From assembly GCA_003695725.1 (NCBI GenBank), contig RFHX01000236.1, positions 1-13,472 on the forward strand: a DNA stretch of 13,472 bases, in the 5' to 3' direction. This document shows, in pieces, positions 1 through 7,047 of the stretch. The DNA is from Candidatus Schekmanbacteria bacterium (GTDB lineage: Bacteria; Schekmanbacteria; GWA2-38-11; J061). The translations under genes were made by a program, and so were the position numbers. The notes below the pieces were generated by a model. The model was not told the origin of the DNA. It made no database searches and saw nothing but the letters and a program-made list of their open reading frames with translations. Position 1 is the stretch's first letter. Each line of letters starts with the position of its first letter.

Positions 1-85
1 ATTTAATACATCATATTATAAGAGCAACCAAGTTTTCGTAATAATAGTAAAAAAATATGAGTCAATAAAAGAAGGAGGATGAAGG

Positions 86-835
86 GTGAATATAGTAGTT
101 TGTATGAAAAGAGTTCCGGATACGGCGACAAAAATACGCATCAATAGCGATGGAACAGGTATTGATGAGAGCGGAATTGAGTATGTAATCAATCCATATG
201 ACGAATATGCAATTGAAGCAGGATTGCAGTTGAAAGAAAAATTTGGCGGTGAAGTAGTAATTCTGACACTTGATTCATCTGAAGCGGCACCAGTGGTAAG
301 AAATGCTTTGGCAATGGGTGCAGACAGAGCTGTTATTTTGAAGTGTGATAAAAAACCTGTTGATTCTTTGTCAACAGCTACGGCTTTGGCAGAGGGACTC
401 AAAGCACTAAATCCCGATGTTATCTTGATGGGGAAGCAGGGTGTTGACTATGACAATTCGCAAGTTGGACCTATGGTTGGCCAACTACTTGGTATTCCCT
501 GTGTGAGTGTGATTACAAAATTGGAAGTTTCTGATGGCAAAGCTGTTGCAAATAGACAGATAGAAGGCGGAGAAGAGGTGGTAGAAGTTGAACTTCCTGC
601 CATTTTTACAGCTCAAAAGGGACTGAACGAGCCAAGATATGCTTCATTGAAAGGAATAATGGCAGCGAAAAAGAAGAAACTTGATGAACAGGAAGCTCAA
701 ATTCCAGAAGGAGCTATTGAAGTAATCAAGATGGAAATACCCCCTGCTAGAGAGGGAGGAAAGATTGTCGGTGAAGGTGCTGATGCAGTACCTGAATTGG
801 TGAAACTGCTTCAGTTTGAAGCAAAAGTCCTTTAA
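86..835 (+). CDS. fixA: Electron transfer flavoprotein beta subunit (FixA/EtfB)
   Basis: This is the 249-residue beta subunit of an electron transfer flavoprotein, the usual family length. It pairs with the next gene product to hold FAD and a second nucleotide (AMP in canonical ETFs, FAD in bifurcating ones). The N-terminal MKRVPDT stretch is typical, as is the conserved segment around residues 115-135 (MGKQGVDYDN, then QVGPMVGQLLG), which lines the second nucleotide site. The C-terminal third carries the usual recognition-loop region (ENEPRY-like NEPRYASLKG) and a lysine-rich stretch. The start is GTG at 86, seven bases after AAGGAGG (72-78); the first ATG is six codons inside the conserved N-terminus. 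It leads a fixABCX operon, 48 bases before fixB. From sequence alone I cannot decide between bifurcating and non-bifurcating ETF. The family is certain; the symbol rests on the operon. Confidence 0.95.
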   Translation: MNIVVCMKRVPDTATKIRINSDGTGIDESGIEYVINPYDEYAIEAGLQLKEKFGGEVVILTLDSSEAAPVVRNALAMGADRAVILKCDKKPVDSLSTATALAEGLKALNPDVILMGKQGVDYDNSQVGPMVGQLLGIPCVSVITKLEVSDGKAVANRQIEGGEEVVEVELPAIFTAQKGLNEPRYASLKGIMAAKKKKLDEQEAQIPEGAIEVIKMEIPPAREGGKIVGEGADAVPELVKLLQFEAKVL

Positions 836-883
836 ACAAGATAATGAAAAAAATTTGATAAAGAGATTTTGGAGGATAAATAA

Positions 884-1870
884 ATGGGCAATAACATTTT
901 GGCTTTTGCAGAACAAAGAGAAGGAAAATTTAAGAAGAGCGCTTATGAAGTAATAGGTGCAGCAAAAAATATAACAAATCAGACAGGCGGCGAAACAATA
1001 GCTCTTGTAATCGGCTCTGGTGTTGAAGGAATTGCTGGAGAGCTCGGCGCATATGGCGCTGATAAGGTCATAGTTGCAGACAATGATTCTTTGAAATATT
1101 ACTCAGGAGAGCTTTACTCCAATATTGTAGTGGAAGAAGCAAAGAAGAATGAAGCCGATGTCATTCTGATGCCTGCATCTTCAATGGGAAGAGACCTTGC
1201 TCCTCGTTGTGCAGCAATAACTGGAAGCGCTGTTGCCGCTGATTCAATTGCTGTGGAAAATAGTGATGGCTCGATTATTGCAACAAGGCCTGTGTATGCC
1301 GGTAAGACTTTGATTAAAGTCAAGTCATCAAAAACACCTTTTATAATAAGTTTGAGGCCAAATGTTTTCCCCTTGCCTGAAAAAGAAGAAGGTAAAAATG
1401 CAGAAGTGCAAAAGTCTGAAGTAAGCGTTGCAGGTGATTCTCTGAAAGCAATAGTTAAAGAGATTGTTGCTTCAGCATCGGGAAAGATGGACCTAACTGA
1501 AGCATCTGTTATTGTTTCCGGTGGCAGAGGAATGAAAGGTCCGGAAAACTTTAAGATTTTGGAAGAGCTTGCAGATGTGCTTGGCGGTGTTGTGGGAGCA
1601 TCAAGATCTGCTGTTGACGCAGGATGGATGCCTCAAGCGCAACAGGTAGGACAAACAGGAAAGGTTGTATCACCTCAACTTTATATTGCCTGTGGTATTT
1701 CAGGGGCAATTCAACATCTTGCAGGCATGTCATCATCAAAATGCATCGTGGCAATCAATAAAGATCCTGAAGCCCCGATATTTCAGGTTGCCGACTATGG
1801 TATCGTAGGTGATTTGTTTGAAGTAGTTCCTGCATTGACTGAAGAGGTGAAGAAGGTTGTCAGCAGTTAA
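884..1870 (+). CDS. fixB: Electron transfer flavoprotein alpha subunit (FixB/EtfA)
   Basis: This 328-residue alpha subunit binds the FAD that carries electrons out of the ETF dimer. The N-terminal half is the ETF alpha/beta fold. The C-terminal FAD domain shows the family signature: VSGGRGMKG near residues 211-219, GASRSAVDAGW near 238-248, then QVGQTGKVV and the CGISGAIQH stretch, with NKDPEAPIF and ADYGIVGD near the end. No N-terminal ferredoxin extension is present, unlike some clostridial EtfA proteins. The ATG at 884 follows GGAGG (871-875) by eight bases. The gene lies between fixA and fixC on the same strand. It should form the heterodimer with FixA and pass electrons to FixC. Confidence 0.96.
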   Translation: MGNNILAFAEQREGKFKKSAYEVIGAAKNITNQTGGETIALVIGSGVEGIAGELGAYGADKVIVADNDSLKYYSGELYSNIVVEEAKKNEADVILMPASSMGRDLAPRCAAITGSAVAADSIAVENSDGSIIATRPVYAGKTLIKVKSSKTPFIISLRPNVFPLPEKEEGKNAEVQKSEVSVAGDSLKAIVKEIVASASGKMDLTEASVIVSGGRGMKGPENFKILEELADVLGGVVGASRSAVDAGWMPQAQQVGQTGKVVSPQLYIACGISGAIQHLAGMSSSKCIVAINKDPEAPIFQVADYGIVGDLFEVVPALTEEVKKVVSS

Positions 1871-1938
1871 ATCCCTTGTTTGATAGGTTGTTTTTGGTCT
1901 TTCAATTAAAATAAAGAGATAAAAGGGGAGACAGCTCA

Positions 1939-3258
1939 ATGGGTGATGAAGAGATATTAAAATTTGATGCCATCGTTATAGGCGCCGGACCTTCAGGTAT
2001 GTGTGCCGCTTATGTGATGGCAAAAGCAGGAATGGATGTTGCTGTCATTGAAAGGGGAGAATATCCCGGTTCAAAAAACCTATTCGGAGGAATTCTATTT
2101 ACAACTATCTTGAATAAATTGATTCCTAACTTTTGGGAAAAAGCCCCTGTAGAAAGAAATGTCATCTCAAGAAAATTTGCATATCTTACAGATGATACAC
2201 AGGTAGCCCTTGAATTTAAGACTGAAAGATATAATAAGCCCCCTTATAACAATACCTTTACTGTTTTGAGGTCGAAGTTTGACCGATGGTTTGCTGAAGA
2301 AACAGAATCTATCTTTAATGAAAATTCTTTCGTTTTCAGTGGATTTACCGTTGTGGATGTAATCAAGGAAGGACATAAAGTTGTTGGCGTAGTGACTGAC
2401 AAGGAAGGACCAATGTATGCAGATGTCGTAATCTGCGCTGAAGGTGCAAACTCCTTGATTGCTGAAAAAGCAGGTCTGAAAAAGAAACCTGAACCTCATG
2501 ATATGGTAACAGGAGTAAAGGAAGTAATAGCTCTCCCTTCTGCTGTCATCGAAGACCGTTTTGGTGTATCTGGTAATGAAGGTGTGGCAATCGAGTATTT
2601 TGGTAAAGCCGTTGACGGTATGGTTGGGGGCGCATTTATTTATACAAATAAAGAAAGTTTGTCTGTGGGTATATCTTGTTCGATTATTGATTTTACCAAA
2701 AAAAGAGTAAATCCAAATGATATCTTAGATAAGTTCAAAGAGCATCCTGCAATCAAAAATCTTTTAAGAGGCGGTGAAACGATTGAATATGCCGCTCATA
2801 TGATTCCTGAGTTTGGATATGATAAACTCCCCCAACTTGTGGCTGATGGAATAATGCTTGTTGGCGACACAGCAGGATTTGTCAATACTTCCCACTATCA
2901 TGAAGGCTCAAACCTTGCAATGGCTTCAGGTGTAATGGCAGGAGAGACAGCCGTTGTTGCAAAGCAAAAGGGCGATTATTCAGCAGAAACACTTTCTCTC
3001 TATGTAGATAAGCTGAATGACAGCTTCGTAATGAAGGACCTTAAGAAGTTTAGAAAAACGGCAAAGTTTTTACATGAAAATCCTCAAGTCTTGAATGATT
3101 ATCCCACACAAATGGTTGATACTTTAGTGGAATACTTTACAATCAGCGAAAAACCGAAAGAGGAAATCCGCAAGGATGTAATTGGCGGGTTGATAAAAGA
3201 TGTGAGATTTATTAGAATGTTATGGGATATGAATAAAGCAAGAAAGGTGATGTTATGA
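1939..3258 (+). CDS. fixC: FixC-type FAD-dependent ETF:quinone oxidoreductase
   Basis: This 439-residue flavoprotein is the FixC/ETF-quinone oxidoreductase flavin subunit. It takes electrons from FixAB and delivers them, with FixX, to the membrane quinone pool. A Rossmann dinucleotide motif GAGPSG sits at residues 15-20, with the acidic end of the second strand in the VIERGEYPG stretch. The second FAD motif GDTAGFVN lies near residue 312, followed by HEGSNLAMASG. A long amphipathic C-terminal part follows, as in the family. In mitochondrial and many bacterial ETF-QOs the ferredoxin is fused to the C-terminus; here it is the separate next gene. The ATG follows a purine-rich AAAAGGGGAG (1921-1930) by eight bases. 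The stop overlaps the fixX start (ATGA at 3255-3258), which suggests translational coupling. Confidence 0.94.
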   Translation: MGDEEILKFDAIVIGAGPSGMCAAYVMAKAGMDVAVIERGEYPGSKNLFGGILFTTILNKLIPNFWEKAPVERNVISRKFAYLTDDTQVALEFKTERYNKPPYNNTFTVLRSKFDRWFAEETESIFNENSFVFSGFTVVDVIKEGHKVVGVVTDKEGPMYADVVICAEGANSLIAEKAGLKKKPEPHDMVTGVKEVIALPSAVIEDRFGVSGNEGVAIEYFGKAVDGMVGGAFIYTNKESLSVGISCSIIDFTKKRVNPNDILDKFKEHPAIKNLLRGGETIEYAAHMIPEFGYDKLPQLVADGIMLVGDTAGFVNTSHYHEGSNLAMASGVMAGETAVVAKQKGDYSAETLSLYVDKLNDSFVMKDLKKFRKTAKFLHENPQVLNDYPTQMVDTLVEYFTISEKPKEEIRKDVIGGLIKDVRFIRMLWDMNKARKVML

Positions 3259-3569
3259 AGATAGAGGATGCATTGAAAGAGCTAAAGAAACTAAGTCTTG
3301 AAGATAAACTTTTTACAGTAAAATACAATCTTTCAAAGGATAGCCACATCGAAATCAATCATGAGATTTGTCCAAAATGTTCTACTGAAAGGGTATGCCT
3401 TACAATCTGTCCTGCAAAGGTTTATGAAGAGGAAGAGGGGAGTGACAAGGTGCATATCTCATTTGAAAACTGTCTTGAATGCGGCACATGTAGAATTGCA
3501 TGCACAGACAATGCAATAGATTGGCAATGTCCTCAAGGTGGAATGGGCGTTTGCTATCGCTGTGGATAA
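3255..3569 (+). CDS. fixX: FixX ferredoxin-like protein with extra cysteines
   Basis: This 104-residue ferredoxin-like partner of FixC relays electrons between ETF and quinone. Eight cysteines fit two [4Fe-4S] clusters: C39, C42, C48 and C52 (first set CxxCx5CxxxCP) and C73, C76, C79 and C83 (in the CLECGTCR signature). The CPAKVY and W-x2-P-x-GG-x-GV features are classic FixX. Three further cysteines are unusual: C92 (WQCP), C100 and C103 (GVCYRCG), where the FixX proteins I know of carry aromatic residues in W-Y/F-P and V-Y-R-F-G. The ATG at 3255 overlaps the fixC stop by four bases. It is the last gene of the fixABCX unit; no GC-rich terminator follows. Confidence 0.93.
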   Translation: MKIEDALKELKKLSLEDKLFTVKYNLSKDSHIEINHEICPKCSTERVCLTICPAKVYEEEEGSDKVHISFENCLECGTCRIACTDNAIDWQCPQGGMGVCYRCG

Positions 3570-3651
3570 TTTTTTTAGAAATTTTAAATAATTTCCCCAC
3601 CGTGCCCCATGAATTTTTTTCGAAGTAATGCAGGGCTGCCATCGTTTATCA

Positions 3652-3680
3652 TTTGACACAGTCCATTATTATCCGTCAAA
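3652..3680. repeat. Interrupted inverted repeat, possible upstream activator site
   Basis: TTTGAC (3652-3657) and GTCAAA (3675-3680) are perfect inverted copies separated by 17 bases. The centre is about 147 bases upstream of the start point predicted from the sigma-54 element, a usual distance for enhancer-binding proteins. The arms are only six bases long in AT-rich DNA, so chance is a real alternative. Confidence 0.25.
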
Positions 3681-3786
3681 AAAGAAACGCATTAAAATTC
3701 CCCTACCTGAAAAATTCAAGACCAAAACAAAAAAAATTTATTTAAAAATCAGTAAGTTAGTTAGTATAATAAAAAAAATTTTTTTT

Positions 3787-3801
3787 TGGCACAAATTTTG
3801 C
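3787..3801 (+). promoter_or_regulatory. Sigma-54 (-24/-12) promoter of fadL
   Basis: The sequence is TGGCAC, five bases, then TTGC, which matches the RpoN consensus at the invariant GG (-24) and GC (-12) with the required spacing. The predicted start point is near 3813, giving a leader of about 40 bases before fadL. An A8T9 tract abuts the -24 element and may bend or stiffen the DNA. The placement in an intergenic region, in the right orientation, supports function. If real, fadL transcription needs RpoN and an ATP-dependent enhancer-binding activator. Confidence 0.7.
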
Positions 3802-3853
3802 CTATTCAAAAGCGTTCAACTGCTATTTTTAACTAAACCAAGAAAGGTATATG

Positions 3854-5167
3854 ATGAAAAGAATTGATGTCACATTAACATTATTGATTGTAGCTTTTTT
3901 ATTGTTACCTTTTATTGCAAGAAAAAGCTTTGCAAATGGTTTTATCATCGGCGAGCAGGACGCAGAGGCAATGGGTGCAGGAGGAGCATTTGCAGCAAGG
4001 GCTGATAATCCTTCTGCTATCTTCTATAACCCTGCCGGTATTACCCAGCTTGATGGTATAAATGTGAAATTGGGTACAACTTTGGTTACAGTGCAAACGA
4101 CATATGATAAACCGGGCGGAGGAGACAAAAGTTCGAACAAAGATAGAGTTGATACTCCTCTCTATTTTTATCTTACAGGAAAAATAAATGAAAAGTTCTC
4201 AGCAGGATTTGGTTTTTATCAGCCCTATGGCCTTGCATCTGACTGGCAGAGTAATTGGCCCGGCCGCCATATTGTTACATATGCTTTGCTTAGAACATAT
4301 TTTTTTAATCCAGTATTTGCCTGGAAACCTACGGAAAAACTTTCTGTTGCTTTCGGTGTAATTGGTGCTTACTCGGATATCAATTTAAACAGCCGCCTTT
4401 CATATAGAAAGATAGCAGAAGCAAATGGCACAACGCTTCCTAAAGGTTTTTTGGAAGGTGTTGAGGGACATTCAAGATTGCGCGGAGATGGCGGCGGCGC
4501 AGGAGTAAATGCAGGTTTTTTATATAGGATAAATAACAAGGTAAAGTTTGGGTTATCCTATCGCTCTCCTGTAAGAATAAGATACTTTGGAAGGGCTGAA
4601 TTTAGGAAAGCTGATAGTTCGTTGAGCCCTCTTGTTGCTGTAGTCAATGCCTTGAATTATAATTCAGATGTGGCATCAAAGATTACAATGCCTCCTCAAT
4701 TGCTAGCGGGCATTTCCTTTGCACCTAATGAAAAATTGACATTGGAATTTGATATTGATTGGCGTGGTTGGTCCCAATTTGATACAATTAGAATCAGATT
4801 CAAGGACAAGAGGGTCAATCGCGTTGATTTAAATGCCAACTGGAAGGATACGATTACTTACCGTGTAGGTATGGATTATAAACTGAACGACAATGTTTCA
4901 TTAAGAGCCGGATATGCCTATGACCCATCGTGTATCAAAAACAATCGTCTTGACCCATTAGTGCCTGACAGCGATAAGCATGCAATAACAGTTGGTTTTG
5001 GCTACAGGTGGAAGAAATGGACATTTGATATTTCAAATATGGCTCTCTTTTTTGAAACTGCATCTACCCATACAGCCAAGGCAGGATTCAATAATATGTT
5101 TGATTTTGATGCAAAATACAGAACATTCGCCAATCTGACATCGATTAGCTTAAGTTATAAATTTTAA
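3854..5167 (+). CDS. fadL: FadL/OmpP1/TodX-family outer-membrane transporter
   Basis: This is a 437-residue outer-membrane beta-barrel of the FadL family, which imports long-chain fatty acids and other hydrophobic molecules across the outer membrane. A signal peptide covers about residues 1-27 (MKRID, a hydrophobic core, then SFA before NGF). The mature N-terminus NGF and the segment with NPSAIFYNPAGITQLDG are the family hallmark. Repeated amphipathic strands follow, and the protein ends in phenylalanine (LSYKF), as outer-membrane barrels usually do. Two ATGs are adjacent (3851, 3854); the second sits six bases after AGAAAGG (3841-3847), against three for the first, so I chose it. It follows fixX by 284 bases behind a sigma-54-like promoter. 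The substrate cannot be read from sequence; fatty acids or hydrocarbons are likely given the ETF genes upstream. Confidence 0.93.
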   Translation: MKRIDVTLTLLIVAFLLLPFIARKSFANGFIIGEQDAEAMGAGGAFAARADNPSAIFYNPAGITQLDGINVKLGTTLVTVQTTYDKPGGGDKSSNKDRVDTPLYFYLTGKINEKFSAGFGFYQPYGLASDWQSNWPGRHIVTYALLRTYFFNPVFAWKPTEKLSVAFGVIGAYSDINLNSRLSYRKIAEANGTTLPKGFLEGVEGHSRLRGDGGGAGVNAGFLYRINNKVKFGLSYRSPVRIRYFGRAEFRKADSSLSPLVAVVNALNYNSDVASKITMPPQLLAGISFAPNEKLTLEFDIDWRGWSQFDTIRIRFKDKRVNRVDLNANWKDTITYRVGMDYKLNDNVSLRAGYAYDPSCIKNNRLDPLVPDSDKHAITVGFGYRWKKWTFDISNMALFFETASTHTAKAGFNNMFDFDAKYRTFANLTSISLSYKF

Positions 5168-5178
5168 GGTTATATAAT
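5150..5178 (+). promoter_or_regulatory. Possible sigma-70 promoter before the small secreted-protein gene
   Basis: A perfect TATAAT lies at 5173-5178, 17 bases after TTAAGT (5150-5155), which is a poor -35 box located in the last codons of fadL. The start point would be near 5185, about 48 bases before the next gene. In AT-rich DNA this may be chance. Co-transcription with fadL is the alternative. Confidence 0.3.
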
Positions 5179-5232
5179 GAAAGAACGATTATTATTTGCT
5201 TTTGGAACAAATTTTAACTTAGGAGGTTGCCT

Positions 5233-5694
5233 ATGAAATTTAAAAAAGCTCTTTTGGCAATAGGTATTTCTTTTGCTCTCTGTTTTGCTATGAATATAGA
5301 TGCGGCGCAGAAGTCGTACCGCTACAAAAAGAAGAAACCCTTTCAAGGAAAATTTGTAGGTAAAATTACTCAGGATAGTATAACTTACAAAGTCTATTAC
5401 AAGATAAAGCAGGATGGCACATCACTTTCAGGTCAGATTAAAACAAAGCTCAATGGCCAGACTGTTTTACCTCTAACCTTTACAGGGAAAGTTGATAACA
5501 GCGGAAAAATGGCAACTATTACCCTTTTAGGTGAAGGAGGAATGGATCCTACGGAAATCCCCAACAGTGGAATACCAAGTGACAATGTAAGAGTTTATTT
5601 GAGAAGGAAGGGAAGAATAGGGCTCAAGATGTATTATGTCAATGACAGTGGACAGAAGATGGCAAAGACAGTCAAATACAAAAGAATTAAATAA
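5233..5694 (+). CDS. Small basic secreted protein of unknown function
   Basis: I do not recognise this 153-residue protein. Residues 1-25 form a clear signal peptide (MKFKK, hydrophobic core, ending near IDAA), so it is exported, most likely to the periplasm or beyond. C17 is not in a proper lipobox, so a lipoprotein is unlikely. The mature part is strongly basic, with a KKKK run near residue 32 and a KRIK tail. It looks beta-rich, with alternating polar and hydrophobic residues (such as KVYYKIKQDG) and a Gly/Pro-rich loop in the middle. The ATG at 5233 is six bases after a perfect AGGAGG (5221-5226); a TTG at 5227 directly abuts that site and is not a plausible start. It lies 65 bases after fadL and ends before a strong terminator, so the two probably share a transcript. 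Confidence 0.8.
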   Translation: MKFKKALLAIGISFALCFAMNIDAAQKSYRYKKKKPFQGKFVGKITQDSITYKVYYKIKQDGTSLSGQIKTKLNGQTVLPLTFTGKVDNSGKMATITLLGEGGMDPTEIPNSGIPSDNVRVYLRRKGRIGLKMYYVNDSGQKMAKTVKYKRIK

Positions 5695-5719
5695 ATAATT
5701 AAGCAGACATACCAATTTC

Positions 5720-5748
5720 AAAGGCAGTCGTAATGACTGCCTTTTTTT
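5720..5748 (+). terminator. Intrinsic terminator of the fadL unit
   Basis: A ten-base-pair perfect stem (arms 5720-5729 and 5735-5744, AAAGGCAGTC and its complement) with a five-base loop runs into seven T (5742-5748). It lies 26 bases after the secreted-protein stop. The T run favours the + strand. On the - strand, the isomerase gene also reads into it, but only a short T run follows there. Confidence 0.9.
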
Positions 5749-5778
5749 AATGTGATACATTAATAATTATAAAATAAC

Positions 5779-6849
5779 TTATTGAATAACCAATTCTTTT
5801 TTCTTTTGTTTATACATATCAATAGAATCAACGGGCGTAGGATTGACTCCTCTTAGGATAGCTAAATAGTAACTAATCCAATCGCCCAAATAACATTGAG
5901 TGATAAGACAGGATAAGCGTGATTCTCCCTTTCCGCACACATTTATTACCTCATGTCCTGCTTCTCTGAATATATCGAGCGCAACATCCATAGACCTTTT
6001 CAGCAATGGACTTTCTTCTGTTGAACGAAGAGCAAATATTACTATATTCTTTCCCTTCTTTTCCGGATCATCGACAAGTCCGATTATTTCGTTATGGCAC
6101 AATTCAGGAAAGGTGTTGTAGTAGATGTTGATTTTAGAATTTTCATTGAATTGAGTTTTCCATCGTAGCGCTGAAGCTGATGTCAGTTTTTTTGATCCCA
6201 ATACGAAAATTTCACTGTCTTTGATCTTCAAAGCAAACTTTTTGGCGTTATTTTCTTGAGTTGGTGACGAAAGAGTATAGATACTTTTAAATATTTGAAG
6301 CTGATTGATTGTCTCCTTTATCTCTGATTCATCGACTGTTTTTGGGAAAAGTGTTTTAAAGATATGTAGAAGCGGATTCAAAAGATTTCCTAAAGCAGTC
6401 CTTGGCATTAAACTATCATTGACTTTAATGAATGGAATCCCTTCCTTTTCCGCTTTCATCATCATTTCCCCGCCATTTGAGAGGGCAATGATCTTTGAAT
6501 TTCTTTTGATGCATTGATCCATTAATGCGAGAGTTTCCTCTGTATTCCCTGAATAGCTGATAATAATTGAAAGTGTCGTGTAATCTACAAAGGATGGGAG
6601 ATAATAATCCTTTACTACTGCAATAGGCATTTTTAATTTATCAGAGAAAAGTGTTTCAATTATGTCACCGCATATTCCTGACCCACCCATTCCTCCAATC
6701 ATTATTTTTTTAATGTTGCCGTATTCAGGAGGCACAGTAATATCCAAATTTGTCGAGAAATTTTCAGGCAAGTTGTCAAGCTCATGATACATTTCATCTT
6801 TATCAATTTTAAGAATACTCTTTATATCATTAAGCTTTTCTCCATCCAT
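5779..6849 (-). CDS. Bifunctional phosphoglucose/phosphomannose isomerase (SIS domain)
   Basis: This 356-residue cytosolic enzyme interconverts glucose-6-phosphate or mannose-6-phosphate with fructose-6-phosphate; the family is best known from archaea such as Pyrobaculum. Two SIS sugar-isomerase domains are seen. The phosphate-binding GGMGGSGI is at 52-59, SYSGNTEET at 98-106, PRTALG at 149-154, and FNENSK follows with the likely catalytic E236. The catalytic H252 in PELCHNEIIG lies 16 residues later, matching the family spacing; the family more often has N rather than C before this His. The ending VNPTPVDSID is diagnostic. The ATG at 6849 follows GGAGAGG (6854-6860) by four bases. It stands alone on its strand, convergent with the fadL unit and divergent from the siroheme-reductase-like gene. 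Confidence 0.93.
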   Translation of the reverse strand: MDGEKLNDIKSILKIDKDEMYHELDNLPENFSTNLDITVPPEYGNIKKIMIGGMGGSGICGDIIETLFSDKLKMPIAVVKDYYLPSFVDYTTLSIIISYSGNTEETLALMDQCIKRNSKIIALSNGGEMMMKAEKEGIPFIKVNDSLMPRTALGNLLNPLLHIFKTLFPKTVDESEIKETINQLQIFKSIYTLSSPTQENNAKKFALKIKDSEIFVLGSKKLTSASALRWKTQFNENSKINIYYNTFPELCHNEIIGLVDDPEKKGKNIVIFALRSTEESPLLKRSMDVALDIFREAGHEVINVCGKGESRLSCLITQCYLGDWISYYLAILRGVNPTPVDSIDMYKQKKKELVIQ

Positions 6850-6880
6850 TTTTCCTCTCCATTAAAAGTTTATTGTCCTA

Positions 6881-6909
6881 ATGATAACAGTGCACCTAAA
6901 TGTCGTCAA
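6881..6909 (-). promoter_or_regulatory. Sigma-70 promoter of the isomerase gene
   Basis: On the minus strand a -35 box TTGACG (6904-6909, five of six consensus) is followed after exactly 17 bases by TATCAT (6881-6886, five of six). The predicted start is near 6874, leaving a leader of about 25 bases before the ATG at 6849. This is the best housekeeping-type promoter in the window. Confidence 0.65.
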
Positions 6910-7047
6910 GATTTGAAGAATAAAAGGATAAACTTTTTTAAATGTGAAGAAATTTTTACATTTTTCTTTATAAAATCATTAGAATTTTTTTTCTAAAAAA
7001 ACTAAAAGAAGATTAATTTTGATTTACTTATTAAGGAGGGGTTTTCT

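Larger units (their letters stand above)
3570..3853 (+). other. AT-rich intergenic control region between fixX and fadL
   Basis: This 284-base stretch has no convincing gene. A 79-codon frame running through it is lysine-rich, lacks a ribosome binding site and overlaps the fadL start, so I do not accept it. The region holds an interrupted inverted repeat (3652-3680), a possible sigma-70 -10 box (TATAAT at 3765-3770, weak -35 TTAAAA at 3742-3747), an A8T9 tract at 3771-3787 and a sigma-54-type element at 3787-3801. A small GCAG/CTGC hairpin lies at 3629-3638. The fixX mRNA may run into this region, as no strong terminator is visible. Confidence 0.6.

Noticed and set aside
3628-3867. 79-codon plus-strand frame between fixX and fadL
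   Set aside because: It is made of lysine and hydrophobic residues encoded by A and T runs, has no ribosome binding site, crosses the promoter elements and overlaps the fadL start.
5203-5217. Second sigma-54-like element (TGGAAC-N5-TTAA) before the secreted-protein gene
   Set aside because: It resembles the fadL element but lacks the GC at -12, and its start point (about 5229) would fall after the ribosome binding site at 5221-5226.
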